From Planctomycetales bacterium (GTDB taxonomy: Bacteria; Planctomycetota; SBBH01), in assembly GCA_005239795.1 (NCBI GenBank), contig SBBH01000164.1, forward strand, positions 1 to 15,430: 15,430 bases of DNA, written 5' to 3'. Shown in pieces: positions 1 through 7,579 of this stretch (positions are counted from its first letter, which is position 1; every line of letters begins with the position of its first letter). Both the position numbers and the translations under genes were made by a program. Below the pieces are notes generated by a model, which saw nothing but the letters and a program-made list of their open reading frames with translations, was not told the origin of the DNA and searched no databases.

Positions 1-1
1 G

Positions 2-151
2 AAAACTCCTCTGCGCCTGGAACGCCGCTCGTTTTTCGAGCGCCCGCTCCTCGTGGCCGGCGCGTACACCGCCGCCGAAGATCCGCACCTGGCTGAAAAC
101 CGGTATTTTCTGGATCAATTCAAGAACCTCCTCCCGCAAGAAGACCAGTGA
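2..151 (+). CDS. 3' end of an unidentified protein (partial)
   Basis: An open frame enters from the left edge and gives 49 residues before a TGA at 149-151. The visible C-terminus includes PLLVAGAYTAAEDPHLAEN and ends NLLPQEDQ. I do not recognise the family and no motif is diagnostic. The frame is taken as real because its stop overlaps the GTG start of the next gene by the classic four-base GTGA arrangement (148-151), which suggests translational coupling, and because codon composition matches the flanking genes. Its job might be related to the downstream envelope lipoprotein, but that is inference from position only. Confidence 0.55.
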   Translation, partial: KTPLRLERRSFFERPLLVAGAYTAAEDPHLAENRYFLDQFKNLLPQEDQ

Positions 152-1050
152 AGCACACGACCTCCTTCTCCCTCGTCCTTTTCCTGGCCGTCTCCTGCAC
201 GACGCGCCGCCCGCCGCCGGCCGCTCCAGTACCCCCCCCCGATCTGCTTCTTTACCGACAGGCCCTGGCGCTTCAAAAGGAAGGGCGCCTCGCCGAGGCA
301 GGAACTGCCTGGGAAGATCTCCTCGCGCGATACCCCGAAACGCCTCGGGCGGCCGACGCGCTCTTCTGGCTCGCCTTCGACCAGGAAGCGGCAGCACACC
401 CCCGCGAGGCCTTGGCGACCCTGGGCAAGCTTGTCGCGCGCTTCCCCACGGGCCCCCTGACCCCCGCAGCTCTTCTCAAAGCCTCCCAGATCCATTGGCT
501 TTGCGGCGCCGAGCCCAATCTCGCACACGCCCGTCAAGAGCTTGAGGAGATCACCGCCCGGTTTCCTCAGAACCCGCTCGCTCTCGAGGCGCGCTTAGGC
601 CTGGCGCGGCGCTTCGAGGAGGAAGGACGGGTCGAGGAAGCCTTGTCGCTTTATGCCTCTCTTGAATCGGACGCGGGTCTGTCCGCAGAAGACCGGGAAC
701 CCCTGGCCCGGTGGCGGAGCCGCCTCTCGAGATTCCATGAGGCGAACGCGGAGCTGGCCGCGCGCCTTTCGCGCGCGCAGGGGCACCTCCTGAAAGGGTT
801 CCCGTCCGAGGCGCTCGCGGAGTTTGAGCATCTGCTCGCCGGCTCCCCGCCTCCAGGGATCGCAGAGGAAGCCGTCTATCACGCGGGGCTGGCGCTCGCG
901 CTGCTCGGACGGTACGAGGCTTCGGCAAAGCATTTCGAGATGCTCTCAAAGAGCGCCGCCGACGCCGATCTCAAGGAATCGGCCCTGCACAATCTGGAGA
1001 GATTGCCCCTTAGCGGTACTGGTCCTTCACGATCGCCGCGAGCTCATTGA
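148..1050 (+). CDS. TPR-type outer-membrane lipoprotein (BamD/CpoB-like)
   Basis: A 300-residue predicted lipoprotein. The N-terminus is a short basic segment, a hydrophobic core (SLVLFLAVS) and Cys17 in an acceptable lipobox (AVSC), followed by a Pro-rich linker. The rest is a series of helical TPR-like repeats with the spacing seen in BamD/YbgF(CpoB)-type proteins: a helix ending in FP or YP, then a short loop, then an A-rich helix. Examples are LLARYPETPRAADALFWLAF near residues 58-77 and further units around 90-150 and 205-270. Such proteins act at the inner face of the outer membrane as assembly or peptidoglycan-linked scaffolds. The GTG start at 148 overlaps the previous stop and is the only start that keeps the signal peptide. 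A run of nine C at 232-240 lies in the Pro linker. The last ~13 codons overlap the convergent HAD gene. Family assignment is by architecture, so the exact role is open. Confidence 0.75.
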   Translation: MKHTTSFSLVLFLAVSCTTRRPPPAAPVPPPDLLLYRQALALQKEGRLAEAGTAWEDLLARYPETPRAADALFWLAFDQEAAAHPREALATLGKLVARFPTGPLTPAALLKASQIHWLCGAEPNLAHARQELEEITARFPQNPLALEARLGLARRFEEEGRVEEALSLYASLESDAGLSAEDREPLARWRSRLSRFHEANAELAARLSRAQGHLLKGFPSEALAEFEHLLAGSPPPGIAEEAVYHAGLALALLGRYEASAKHFEMLSKSAADADLKESALHNLERLPLSGTGPSRSPRAH

Positions 1051-1729
1051 GCGTCCGGATCTCATGGGTCGGCCAGGTCGCGCCCGATTCATTGTCGTGG
1101 CGGCCGCCCCGGCGGATCCGCGCGGTGCGCATTCCGATACGGTTCGCGGGATCAATGTCCATGCGGGGGTCGTCCCCGACGTAGAGCGCCGCCTCCGGCG
1201 AGAGCGCCAGGCGCCGGCAGGCAGCCAGGTATAATTTTGGGTTGGGCTTGCTGATCCCGATCTGCTCCGAGATGAAGATCGCGCGCGGGTCGAGGATCGG
1301 CATCACCCCCAGACGGATTAATTTTTCGGCCTGCTTGACAGCCAGGCCCGACGTCACGACGCCCAGAAGGAGCTTGCGCCGAGCCAGCGCCCTCAAGGCG
1401 GGGATGACGTCGCGATAGGGATGAAGTTCCCGAAATTTTGTCTGATGGTAGGCCACCACCGCCGCCGCCACGAGGACCGCGGGATTGATCCCCCGGGTCG
1501 CCGACCCCGGCAGGCGCGAGAGGAGTTTCTCGTAATGGTGCTCATAGTTTGAGGAGAACTCCGAGATCACCTCCAGAAGCTCTTCATAACAACGCTGGGG
1601 ATCGACGCGCAGGCCCTGGCGGATCATCGCGGCGATGCTGTTTTCACGCGCCTTGCGGGCGAATTCGGTGGTCGAATAGAGCGTGTCGTCGATGTCTAAA
1701 AAAACGGCAGCCAAAGGCGGCTTCTTCAC
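1010..1729 (-). CDS. HAD-superfamily (subfamily IA-type) hydrolase
   Basis: A 239-residue cytoplasmic phosphatase-like protein with all four HAD motifs. Motif I is FLDIDDTLY (nucleophile Asp12, acid/base Asp14). Motif II is VVTSG (residues 124-128, Thr126/Ser127). Motif III is Lys161 in GISKPNPKLY. Motif IV is YVGDDPRMDID (Asp186/Asp187). The helical cap lies between motifs I and II (about residues 20-110), as in subfamily I. The substrate cannot be read from sequence; relatives hydrolyse small phosphoesters such as phosphoglycolate, sugar phosphates or nucleotides. The start is a GTG at 1729, only four bases after the prepilin stop, with a weak upstream AAGATAGG, so it is probably the last gene of the pilus-type operon. 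Its 3' end runs 41 bases into the convergent lipoprotein gene. A functional tie to pili is not evident and may be only operon hitch-hiking. Confidence 0.88.
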   Translation of the reverse strand: MKKPPLAAVFLDIDDTLYSTTEFARKARENSIAAMIRQGLRVDPQRCYEELLEVISEFSSNYEHHYEKLLSRLPGSATRGINPAVLVAAAVVAYHQTKFRELHPYRDVIPALRALARRKLLLGVVTSGLAVKQAEKLIRLGVMPILDPRAIFISEQIGISKPNPKLYLAACRRLALSPEAALYVGDDPRMDIDPANRIGMRTARIRRGGRHDNESGATWPTHEIRTLNELAAIVKDQYR

Positions 1730-1733
1730 GCGC

Positions 1734-2348
1734 CTATCTTACCGGAGCCGCCCGCCAGCGGAAGGGGCCTGGCCCGTCCCACGCGGGCCCGCTCCCCGGC
1801 GGCGAAAACCCCTCGGCGTGGCCGTCGATGAAGAGGAGATTCGTCTGGTCCTGGTGGCGCCGGGCCGCCGCGTTCCACGTCCCCTTGGGAAGACGCCTGA
1901 GTCCGGGGTTGTCAACCCGCCCGTCGAAAAGCAGCACCGTCCCGGCGGGGTCGCACACCATCGAGACCGGGAGGAACCAGCGGTCTCCCTCCTCCAGAAG
2001 GGAATTCATCTTGTAGCTTCGGACCTCCGGCTCGAAGGGCTCCGCCGGGCAGCCGAACAGGCGCTCATCCCCCGCCAGGGAAACAAGCACCGTGTCCCAA
2101 CCGCATCCGAAGGGTGGAAGCGTCTCGCCGTTGTCCTCGTGCGGCAGAAACCCGCCCGACTGGGCCTGGTAAAGGGAGAATGCCAATCCCAACTGCTTCA
2201 AATGGGAAAAGCAGACGGTCGAAACCGCCCGCGCGCGCACGGCGTGGGTCACCGGCAGAAGGATCGCCGCGAGAAGTGCCACGATCCCTGCCGAGACCGC
2301 TACCTCAACGAGCGTAAACCCGCCCCTCGAGCTTATGTGTCGAAGCAC
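1734..2348 (-). CDS. Type IV prepilin-like protein with H-X9-DG motif
   Basis: A 204-residue class III-type prepilin. It has a short leader (residues 1-10, basic, ending GG), the cleavage context G10|FTLVEV with Glu at position +5 of the mature protein, then a hydrophobic helix to about residue 33. The C-terminal half carries His165-x9-Asp175-Gly176 (reading RHQDQTNLLFIDGH), the H-X9-DG signature of the large prepilin-like families in Planctomycetes, Verrucomicrobia and relatives. Four cysteines (46, 82, 100, 132) could form disulfides outside the cytoplasm; Cys100 lies in a typical FGCPA context. It would be processed by a prepilin peptidase not found here and inserted in a type IV filament, or used as a minor pilin. 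The GTG start shares one base with the secretin stop (TAGTG), so the two are probably translationally coupled. Whether it is a major or minor subunit is unknown. Confidence 0.87.
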   Translation of the reverse strand: MLRHISSRGGFTLVEVAVSAGIVALLAAILLPVTHAVRARAVSTVCFSHLKQLGLAFSLYQAQSGGFLPHEDNGETLPPFGCGWDTVLVSLAGDERLFGCPAEPFEPEVRSYKMNSLLEEGDRWFLPVSMVCDPAGTVLLFDGRVDNPGLRRLPKGTWNAAARRHQDQTNLLFIDGHAEGFSPPGSGPAWDGPGPFRWRAAPVR

Positions 2349-4840
2349 TAGCGCCGGCCGAACTGCTTCTCCTCCTCCTCCTGGCTGTCGATGACCATGG
2401 CGCGGATCATGATCATGAGGCTGTTTCGCTCCTTGACGGTGACATCCTGTCCGAAAAGGAAATTCAGAATCGGGATCTTCGAAAACCCCGGCAACCCCGA
2501 GTACTGGTGGACGGAGCTGTAGGCGGTGAGCCCCCCCAGGAGGATCGTCCCGTTGTCGGGGACCGTGACCGTCGTGCGGATCTGGCGGATCTCTAGCTCC
2601 GGCGCCTCGATGTTGAGCGACCGGATTTCCTGGTCGTTCACCCCCCCCAGAGCGCCCGAGACGTCGATCTGACGGAAATCGGTCACCTCCGCCTGGGTGG
2701 GCTTGAGCTCAAGCGTGATAAATTTTCGATCGGCCGAGACCACGGGGCGCACCTCAAAAGAAGTCCCTTCGCGGATCGTCCCGATCTCGGGGTCGAGGGC
2801 CGCGCCTTGGACGGCCCCCACCTGAGCAGACACGTCCTTGACGTAGGTTTTTTCCTTGATCACAACCATGTAGGCGCGCTGGGTATTGAACATCTTCAGG
2901 TGCGGCGCCTGCACGATGGACCCCTTGCGCGTCATATGGATCGCTCGGAGAATAAGGGATGCCTGCCAGTCATTGATGAAGCTAAACTGCAAGAGGTTTG
3001 CGGCACTGTCGACGTTGGTCTGGCGCGTCTGCCCCCCCAGGCTGAAATTGGTCCCAAGGTAGGAGTTGCTTCCCGAGGTAAAGCGGACGTCATTGGTTTT
3101 GCCTGGCTCGTTCAAAATCCCGGACGAATTTGTGGTGCCGAACACGGGCCGCCCGGCCAGCCCCTGCCAGGAGATGCCCAGATCATCCACCAAATCGTTC
3201 TGGACGCGCAAGAAGCGGGCGTGGACATCCACCAGAAGGCTCTGCTGGCTCCGAAGCCCTTGCAGGACCTCCATGACCTTGTTCTGAAGCTCGATCGGGG
3301 CTTTCACCCCGATCTGCTGGGTCTCCTCGACGGGGGTGATCTCCCCCTCTGCCTCCGCAATCTCGGGAACATGCGCCTTGATGATCTCGACGATCTTATC
3401 AAGACTCAACCCTTCCTCCTCCTTTTCCTCCTCGTCCCCTTCAAACGGACCGGCGGTGCTTGAGGCGAACCCAGCCGCTGGGGCCTTGAAATCCACGAGC
3501 TTCAAGAGAAGGTCCTTCACATCCACGAAGCGCGTCTGCATCTCGCCTCGCACGCCCGCCGCGTCCGAGATGAAAACCCCGCCGTACTTCAAGGTCCACT
3601 TCAACTCCAGCGCGTCCGTGAGCTCATCCAGCTTCTGCTCGAGCGGAATCTTCTCTAGCTCGTCCTCGAATTTGGTGATGGTCCTGTCCTTGTAGTCGCC
3701 CGCGATTTTGGGGTCGAGCTTCACCGGAATCTCGATGCTCCGAGAGAGTTCGTCGACGATTTGCCCGAGGGACATATTGCTGTAGTCGAATTTCCCGGGA
3801 GGCTTGCTCAAGCGTTCGCGAAGAGCTTTTTTCCAAGGCTCCTCGTCGACCACCAATCCCTGGCCGCGGGACTCCCGATAGGCCCGGACCGAGAGCCAGT
3901 TCTCTGGGAACTCCACACGGACTTCTGGATCGAAGGGGCGGCGGATCTCCTCCATGTAGTGTTCCATCTGCCGCATCGCGTACTCCTGCTCGATCCGGTT
4001 TTGAGTGCTGCGCTGATCTGAATTGGCTGCGCGCGAGCGCCGCTTGAGATCGATGGCATCGAGATTCCCCCGATCGTTCTCCAACACCTGGTCGGCCAGG
4101 CGGATCGCATACTCATATTGCTGCCCCTGGAAAGCCTCCTCGGCGTCCGAAAGAATCTTTTCTACGCGCTGGCGCGCCAAAACCTTATGCTCTTCCTCCG
4201 CCTGCCGGATCAATCGCCCAGCTTCCTCCTGCTTACGTTTATTTTCCTCGACGCGTATCTTCTCATGAGAGGTGCGAGCCTCTTTCAAAGCGGTTTCCAC
4301 CCGATGGAGCTTGGCATCGCGGGTGGGAACCTCCATCGGGAGGAAGCGGACCAAGTCATGCACTCTCTCATAGATCTGAATCGCCTTTTCGAACCAGCCG
4401 GCCTTGACGGCCTTGTCCCCCTCCTCAATCCCCCGATCGATTTCGAAAAGCTGCATATCGAGTTGTGCCCCGTGGCGCTTGCTCAAATCTTCAAGAGCAT
4501 TGCCGAAGCGATCGGTCGAGACATCAAGGATGGCGTTCACCTTACGCAGATGGGCAGGGGCCTCGGCATGCCCCAGATCAGTACTTTTCTGGAACTCGGC
4601 CTGGGCCTGAATAAGGCGCCCCTCCTTGTAATGTTCCATCCCGGCTTCGAAATGGATCTGCGACCGGAGGGCCATCTCCTCCTGGGCGGCGGCGCGCTTT
4701 TCCCGCGTCTCTTGAAGACGTTCTTCCCAGCGTTCAGGTTCCTCTCCCGTGGGCGCTTCGGGCGCCGCCAGGGCCGTCGCCCACGTGACGCAGAAAATCC
4801 CCTTCAGGATCCCTCTTACGCCCGGCCACCGGTCCGTCAT
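2348..4840 (-). CDS. Secretin (PilQ/GspD-like) with TPR/coiled-coil N-terminus
   Basis: An 830-residue outer-membrane secretin, the gated pore of type IV pilus or type II secretion machines. A signal peptide covers about residues 1-25 (hydrophobic core then ALAA). Residues 61-300 are helical: TPR-like units at about 61-95, 138-160 and 231-258, separated by strongly charged coiled coil (190-230). Residues 355-430 look like an STN/N0 domain (NMSLGQIVDEL, KIPLEQKLDELTDAL). A second secretin-N-like segment begins RFVDVKDLLLKLVDF at 437, followed by an acidic linker at 468-477. The secretin core spans about 533-818, with the signature VPDNGTILLGGL (760-771) and SGLPGFSKIPILNFLFG (781-797). It is longer than many PilQ proteins because of the helical N-terminus. 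The ATG at 4840 has AAGGAGGA just upstream. The product is flanked by the FnIII-like protein (22-base gap) and the prepilin. Type IV pilus versus type II secretion cannot be settled from the secretin alone. Confidence 0.93.
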   Translation of the reverse strand: MTDRWPGVRGILKGIFCVTWATALAAPEAPTGEEPERWEERLQETREKRAAAQEEMALRSQIHFEAGMEHYKEGRLIQAQAEFQKSTDLGHAEAPAHLRKVNAILDVSTDRFGNALEDLSKRHGAQLDMQLFEIDRGIEEGDKAVKAGWFEKAIQIYERVHDLVRFLPMEVPTRDAKLHRVETALKEARTSHEKIRVEENKRKQEEAGRLIRQAEEEHKVLARQRVEKILSDAEEAFQGQQYEYAIRLADQVLENDRGNLDAIDLKRRSRAANSDQRSTQNRIEQEYAMRQMEHYMEEIRRPFDPEVRVEFPENWLSVRAYRESRGQGLVVDEEPWKKALRERLSKPPGKFDYSNMSLGQIVDELSRSIEIPVKLDPKIAGDYKDRTITKFEDELEKIPLEQKLDELTDALELKWTLKYGGVFISDAAGVRGEMQTRFVDVKDLLLKLVDFKAPAAGFASSTAGPFEGDEEEKEEEGLSLDKIVEIIKAHVPEIAEAEGEITPVEETQQIGVKAPIELQNKVMEVLQGLRSQQSLLVDVHARFLRVQNDLVDDLGISWQGLAGRPVFGTTNSSGILNEPGKTNDVRFTSGSNSYLGTNFSLGGQTRQTNVDSAANLLQFSFINDWQASLILRAIHMTRKGSIVQAPHLKMFNTQRAYMVVIKEKTYVKDVSAQVGAVQGAALDPEIGTIREGTSFEVRPVVSADRKFITLELKPTQAEVTDFRQIDVSGALGGVNDQEIRSLNIEAPELEIRQIRTTVTVPDNGTILLGGLTAYSSVHQYSGLPGFSKIPILNFLFGQDVTVKERNSLMIMIRAMVIDSQEEEEKQFGRR

Positions 4841-4843
4841 GCG

Positions 4844-4851
4844 TCCTCCTT
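4844..4851 (-). promoter_or_regulatory. Shine-Dalgarno site of the secretin gene
   Basis: On the minus strand the bases read AAGGAGGA and end three bases before the ATG at 4840, supporting that start. The spacing is on the short side, but the match to the anti-SD is strong. The site lies wholly in the 22-base gap after the preceding gene. Confidence 0.7.
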
Positions 4852-4862
4852 TTCCATAGAAA

Positions 4863-6509
4863 TCACTTGAGACCGCTCTGTTCCTTTATTTTTTCGAGTT
4901 CCTTCTCGTCCTTCTTGAGCCCCTCTTCCACCTTCTTCCTGGAATCGCCGAGCCTCTGTTTGAAGACTTGGGCCCTCTTCAGGAACTTGCCTTGCATCTT
5001 CTGTTCAGCCGCGTCTACCTCTCCCATGCGCGCCTTGATCGCGCTGTCCGCCTCGCTCCACTTCTTGACCGAGAGGAACTTGTTGACCTCATCAAGACCC
5101 GTCTGGATCCGCTTCAGCTCGTCTTCCCACTCCGCTTCCTGGTCGGGATCCCCCGTGGGCTCTTTTTGCGGGCCAGGGGCGTTTACACCTTCAGCTTCCT
5201 TCATCAAGAGTCCCTCATAGGGCTGTAAGTCTTTCGATCTCATGATCGGAAGGCGCATGATCCGATACGCGGTCCCGACTGCAAGAAGTTTGTCCACCTT
5301 GCCGCCAGAGGCCGTGGCCGCGACGCGAACGCCCCCCCCCTCGCCTAGAAGGATCGACACCACCTTCAGTCCGGTTCCCTGGATAAGAACTTTCTTGTCC
5401 TTGTCCGAATAGCGGCCGATCTCCTCTTGCACCTCGATCCTGACATGCTTGCAGATGTCCCAGGCGCGCTTTGATGCGTCCCATATCCAAATCGTGAAAA
5501 GTGCGCGGGGGCGCTCGCCACCCTGGACCGCCTCGCACCGGAACATCAAAGGCGCCGGCATATCGATGGAACGATGAGAGGTGGGCTCGGTGACGATCCC
5601 TTGCTCGTCCCAGGGGGGAAGCGGGCTGGGGGACGGCTGACTTGGCGGGATGACGACATCGCGCGGAAGAAGGGCCCGTACTCGGTAATGGTAGGTTTTT
5701 CCCGGCGCGATCTCGGCGTCGGCGTCCTCGTACGATATCCCCTCCACCGGCGTTTTCGTGACGACCATGAACCGATCGCCCGCGACCACCCCCTCGCACC
5801 GTTCCACGAGATAACGGATCGGGGTCATGGGCGCCGGCGCTACCTTCGCGGCCGTCCAGGAGATGCGGATGCGCCCCAGGTCCGCGACAGGGTCGACTTC
5901 CTCCACCTGCTCAAGACCAGGAAGGCCAAGTAATTTCGGCTTCTCATGCACCTTTCTGACGCGGATCTCCCCAGACACCGCCAGAGTGTCGAGTCCCTTT
6001 CGGGAGATCGTGAACGATCCTGTCCAATCCTCCTTCGATGAAAGCGGAGCGGAACTGAATCGGACGCGCGCACCCCCCAACCGCTCAACCCTCACGATCT
6101 GTGTCTCCTGGCCGCCCTTGTCACAAACATGAATTCTGCCGATGTCAAACGCTTGCATCAGGTTGGCGTAATCTTTCTCAACCGTTTCCGTTTCGCGAAA
6201 TTCCACCCGATCCACCGTCACCGCGCCTACCGGCAGAATGAACTGATGAAGGTCTGAGGGAAAGTCATACTGGGCAACCGGAGAGGTCACTGCGGCAGGC
6301 CCGATCGGAACCACGTCGGGCTTCCCGGTGAAATCGCGGTCGAATGCCTGCTTGATGGAGAGGGATGCCTTCCCCAATGTCGCCACTTCCCCCTCCATGT
6401 CGGGAACAAAAAATCCGGCGCAGACGAGGACCGCCAGAAACACAAACAAAGCGGCCCCGAGGCTGAGCTTTTCCCCCTGTCCCTCAAAAAACGCCTTCAG
6501 CATGCCCAT
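4863..6509 (-). CDS. Membrane-anchored protein with FnIII-like domain and C-terminal coiled coil
   Basis: I do not recognise this 548-residue protein as a named family. Residues 15-35 form one transmembrane helix after a short basic N-terminus, so most of it should lie in the periplasm. Residues ~65-190 look beta-rich. Residues ~205-310 resemble a fibronectin type III domain (RIRISWTAA early, a later YHYRVRALLPRD strand, and a proline-rich exit). A further beta-rich part (~315-425) includes LKVVSILLGEGGGVRVAA, loosely like the small beta domain of PilP/GspC. Residues ~455-545 are a very charged helical/coiled-coil tail. The gene lies between the PilO-like and secretin genes, where PilP is normally encoded, so it may be the inner-membrane-to-secretin connector; this is inference. 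The ATG at 6509 is chosen over one at 6563, which would overlap the previous gene, because GGAAGGA lies nine bases upstream; an ATG at 6503 is also possible. A nine-G run occurs within the gene (5332-5340). Confidence 0.82.
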   Translation of the reverse strand: MGMLKAFFEGQGEKLSLGAALFVFLAVLVCAGFFVPDMEGEVATLGKASLSIKQAFDRDFTGKPDVVPIGPAAVTSPVAQYDFPSDLHQFILPVGAVTVDRVEFRETETVEKDYANLMQAFDIGRIHVCDKGGQETQIVRVERLGGARVRFSSAPLSSKEDWTGSFTISRKGLDTLAVSGEIRVRKVHEKPKLLGLPGLEQVEEVDPVADLGRIRISWTAAKVAPAPMTPIRYLVERCEGVVAGDRFMVVTKTPVEGISYEDADAEIAPGKTYHYRVRALLPRDVVIPPSQPSPSPLPPWDEQGIVTEPTSHRSIDMPAPLMFRCEAVQGGERPRALFTIWIWDASKRAWDICKHVRIEVQEEIGRYSDKDKKVLIQGTGLKVVSILLGEGGGVRVAATASGGKVDKLLAVGTAYRIMRLPIMRSKDLQPYEGLLMKEAEGVNAPGPQKEPTGDPDQEAEWEDELKRIQTGLDEVNKFLSVKKWSEADSAIKARMGEVDAAEQKMQGKFLKRAQVFKQRLGDSRKKVEEGLKKDEKELEKIKEQSGLK

Positions 6510-6514
6510 CCTGG

Positions 6515-7579
6515 TCAATCCTTCCGATACTCCGCCAGGGGGCGGATTTCCCAGTCCCACCACTCCAATTGCATCGTCACCGCCACGCGCGATCCGACCC
6601 TCTCCCGATTGATAGGAGTTTCTCCCTTCTTATGGGTCTTATGGGACTTGCTGGCTTCCTCCCCTGCCGGCTGGAGGTCGCCAACATCAAAAAGACTTCG
6701 AAAACGGAACGCCCCGATCGATTTTCCCGCTTCCGGTTTCAAGATCCCCTCAACCAATGCCGGGAGGAACGTGAAATCAACCTGCACCCTCAAGTTCAGG
6801 GGGATCGTGCGGTAGAACGCCGTCTCGCGGACCGCCAATTCCTCCTTGGCACTCGGCTTGGCGCCTGAACCTCCAGGGCCGAGGGGCGTTACAAAATCGA
6901 TGGACTCAACCTTGAGCCCCGCCCGGGGGTTCTTTTCATTGAATGCCATCAGGATCTGCACCAATTTGTAAGCGCTCCAATACGCCTTCTGCACCTCCAG
7001 GATCAAGGCAGCCACATCGGCCCCGGCAGCATCAGACAAGCTCGGCAAGCTCAGTTTTCCCTCGCTCCCCTCATTAAGGGTTTCGATACGACCCTGGAGC
7101 TGCCCAATGGCGGTCGTATGAGCAGCCTTGAACCCTTGGTCGTCAAACGCCCGAGCCGGGACGTTGTGCTTAGAGCCCTGGAAAAACCAATGCTCGGCAG
7201 CCCGGGCCATATTGACACTGACATCAAGATCCTTGGGGAGCACGGCCTCCTTGGCCCGGACTTCCTCGCGCAAACCCGATTCAAAATAGAGGTCCTCAAA
7301 TTCCTCCTCGGCCGCCAGTTTCACTTGGATTGCGGAGAAATCCTTCTCGAACCCCTCGTAAAGCCCCTTCCAACATTGGATCTCCGCGTTGGAAGGAAGA
7401 AGGTTGGAATCCCTCGATTTCCCCTTGATCTCCTCATTGTATTTGATGAACTGTTCGGCATGTTTTCGGACGGAGGAAAGCTCGCCCCAGATTTCCCACC
7501 CTCCCACGCCCAAGAGCAAGGCGAGGATCAACCCCGTCCCGATCCAGAAGGAATTTCCCTTCGCCTTGTCGAGGCTCAT
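6515..7579 (-). CDS. PilO/Amuc_1100-like inner-membrane protein
   Basis: A 354-residue bitopic protein. It has a short charged N-terminus, one transmembrane helix (about residues 10-30), a long charged helical stretch (31-130), a mixed region, and a C-terminal alpha/beta part. In that part, a strand (TIPLNLRVQVDF, 259-270) is followed by a helix (FLPALVEGILK), further strands and a last strand VAVTMQLEWWDW (332-343). This helix-then-ferredoxin-like plan is that of PilO/GspM. From memory, it also matches Akkermansia Amuc_1100, which likewise sits between a pilM and an unknown/secretin pair. Its likely role is to pair with the PilN-like half of the upstream fusion and form the inner-membrane alignment complex. 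Starts further upstream exist, but the ATG at 7579 forms an ATGA overlap with the preceding stop and has GGGGGAGG nine bases before it. Primary sequence similarity is weak, so the name rests on architecture and gene order. Confidence 0.75.
   Translation of the reverse strand: MSLDKAKGNSFWIGTGLILALLLGVGGWEIWGELSSVRKHAEQFIKYNEEIKGKSRDSNLLPSNAEIQCWKGLYEGFEKDFSAIQVKLAAEEEFEDLYFESGLREEVRAKEAVLPKDLDVSVNMARAAEHWFFQGSKHNVPARAFDDQGFKAAHTTAIGQLQGRIETLNEGSEGKLSLPSLSDAAGADVAALILEVQKAYWSAYKLVQILMAFNEKNPRAGLKVESIDFVTPLGPGGSGAKPSAKEELAVRETAFYRTIPLNLRVQVDFTFLPALVEGILKPEAGKSIGAFRFRSLFDVGDLQPAGEEASKSHKTHKKGETPINRERVGSRVAVTMQLEWWDWEIRPLAEYRKD
6519..6525 (-). promoter_or_regulatory. Shine-Dalgarno site that selects the start at 6509
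   Basis: The minus strand reads GGAAGGA, nine bases before the ATG at 6509. It lies inside the last codons of the preceding PilO-like gene. It favours 6509 over the in-frame ATG at 6563. Confidence 0.6.

Noticed and set aside
1683..2351. A 222-codon plus-strand frame opposite the prepilin
   Set aside because: It covers the prepilin with its FTLVEV and H-X9-DG motifs on the other strand; the plus-strand product is Arg/Pro-rich and motif-free.
4118..4870. A 250-codon plus-strand frame opposite the secretin N-terminus
   Set aside because: It lies antisense to a clear signal peptide and TPR region, and its product matches no family I know.
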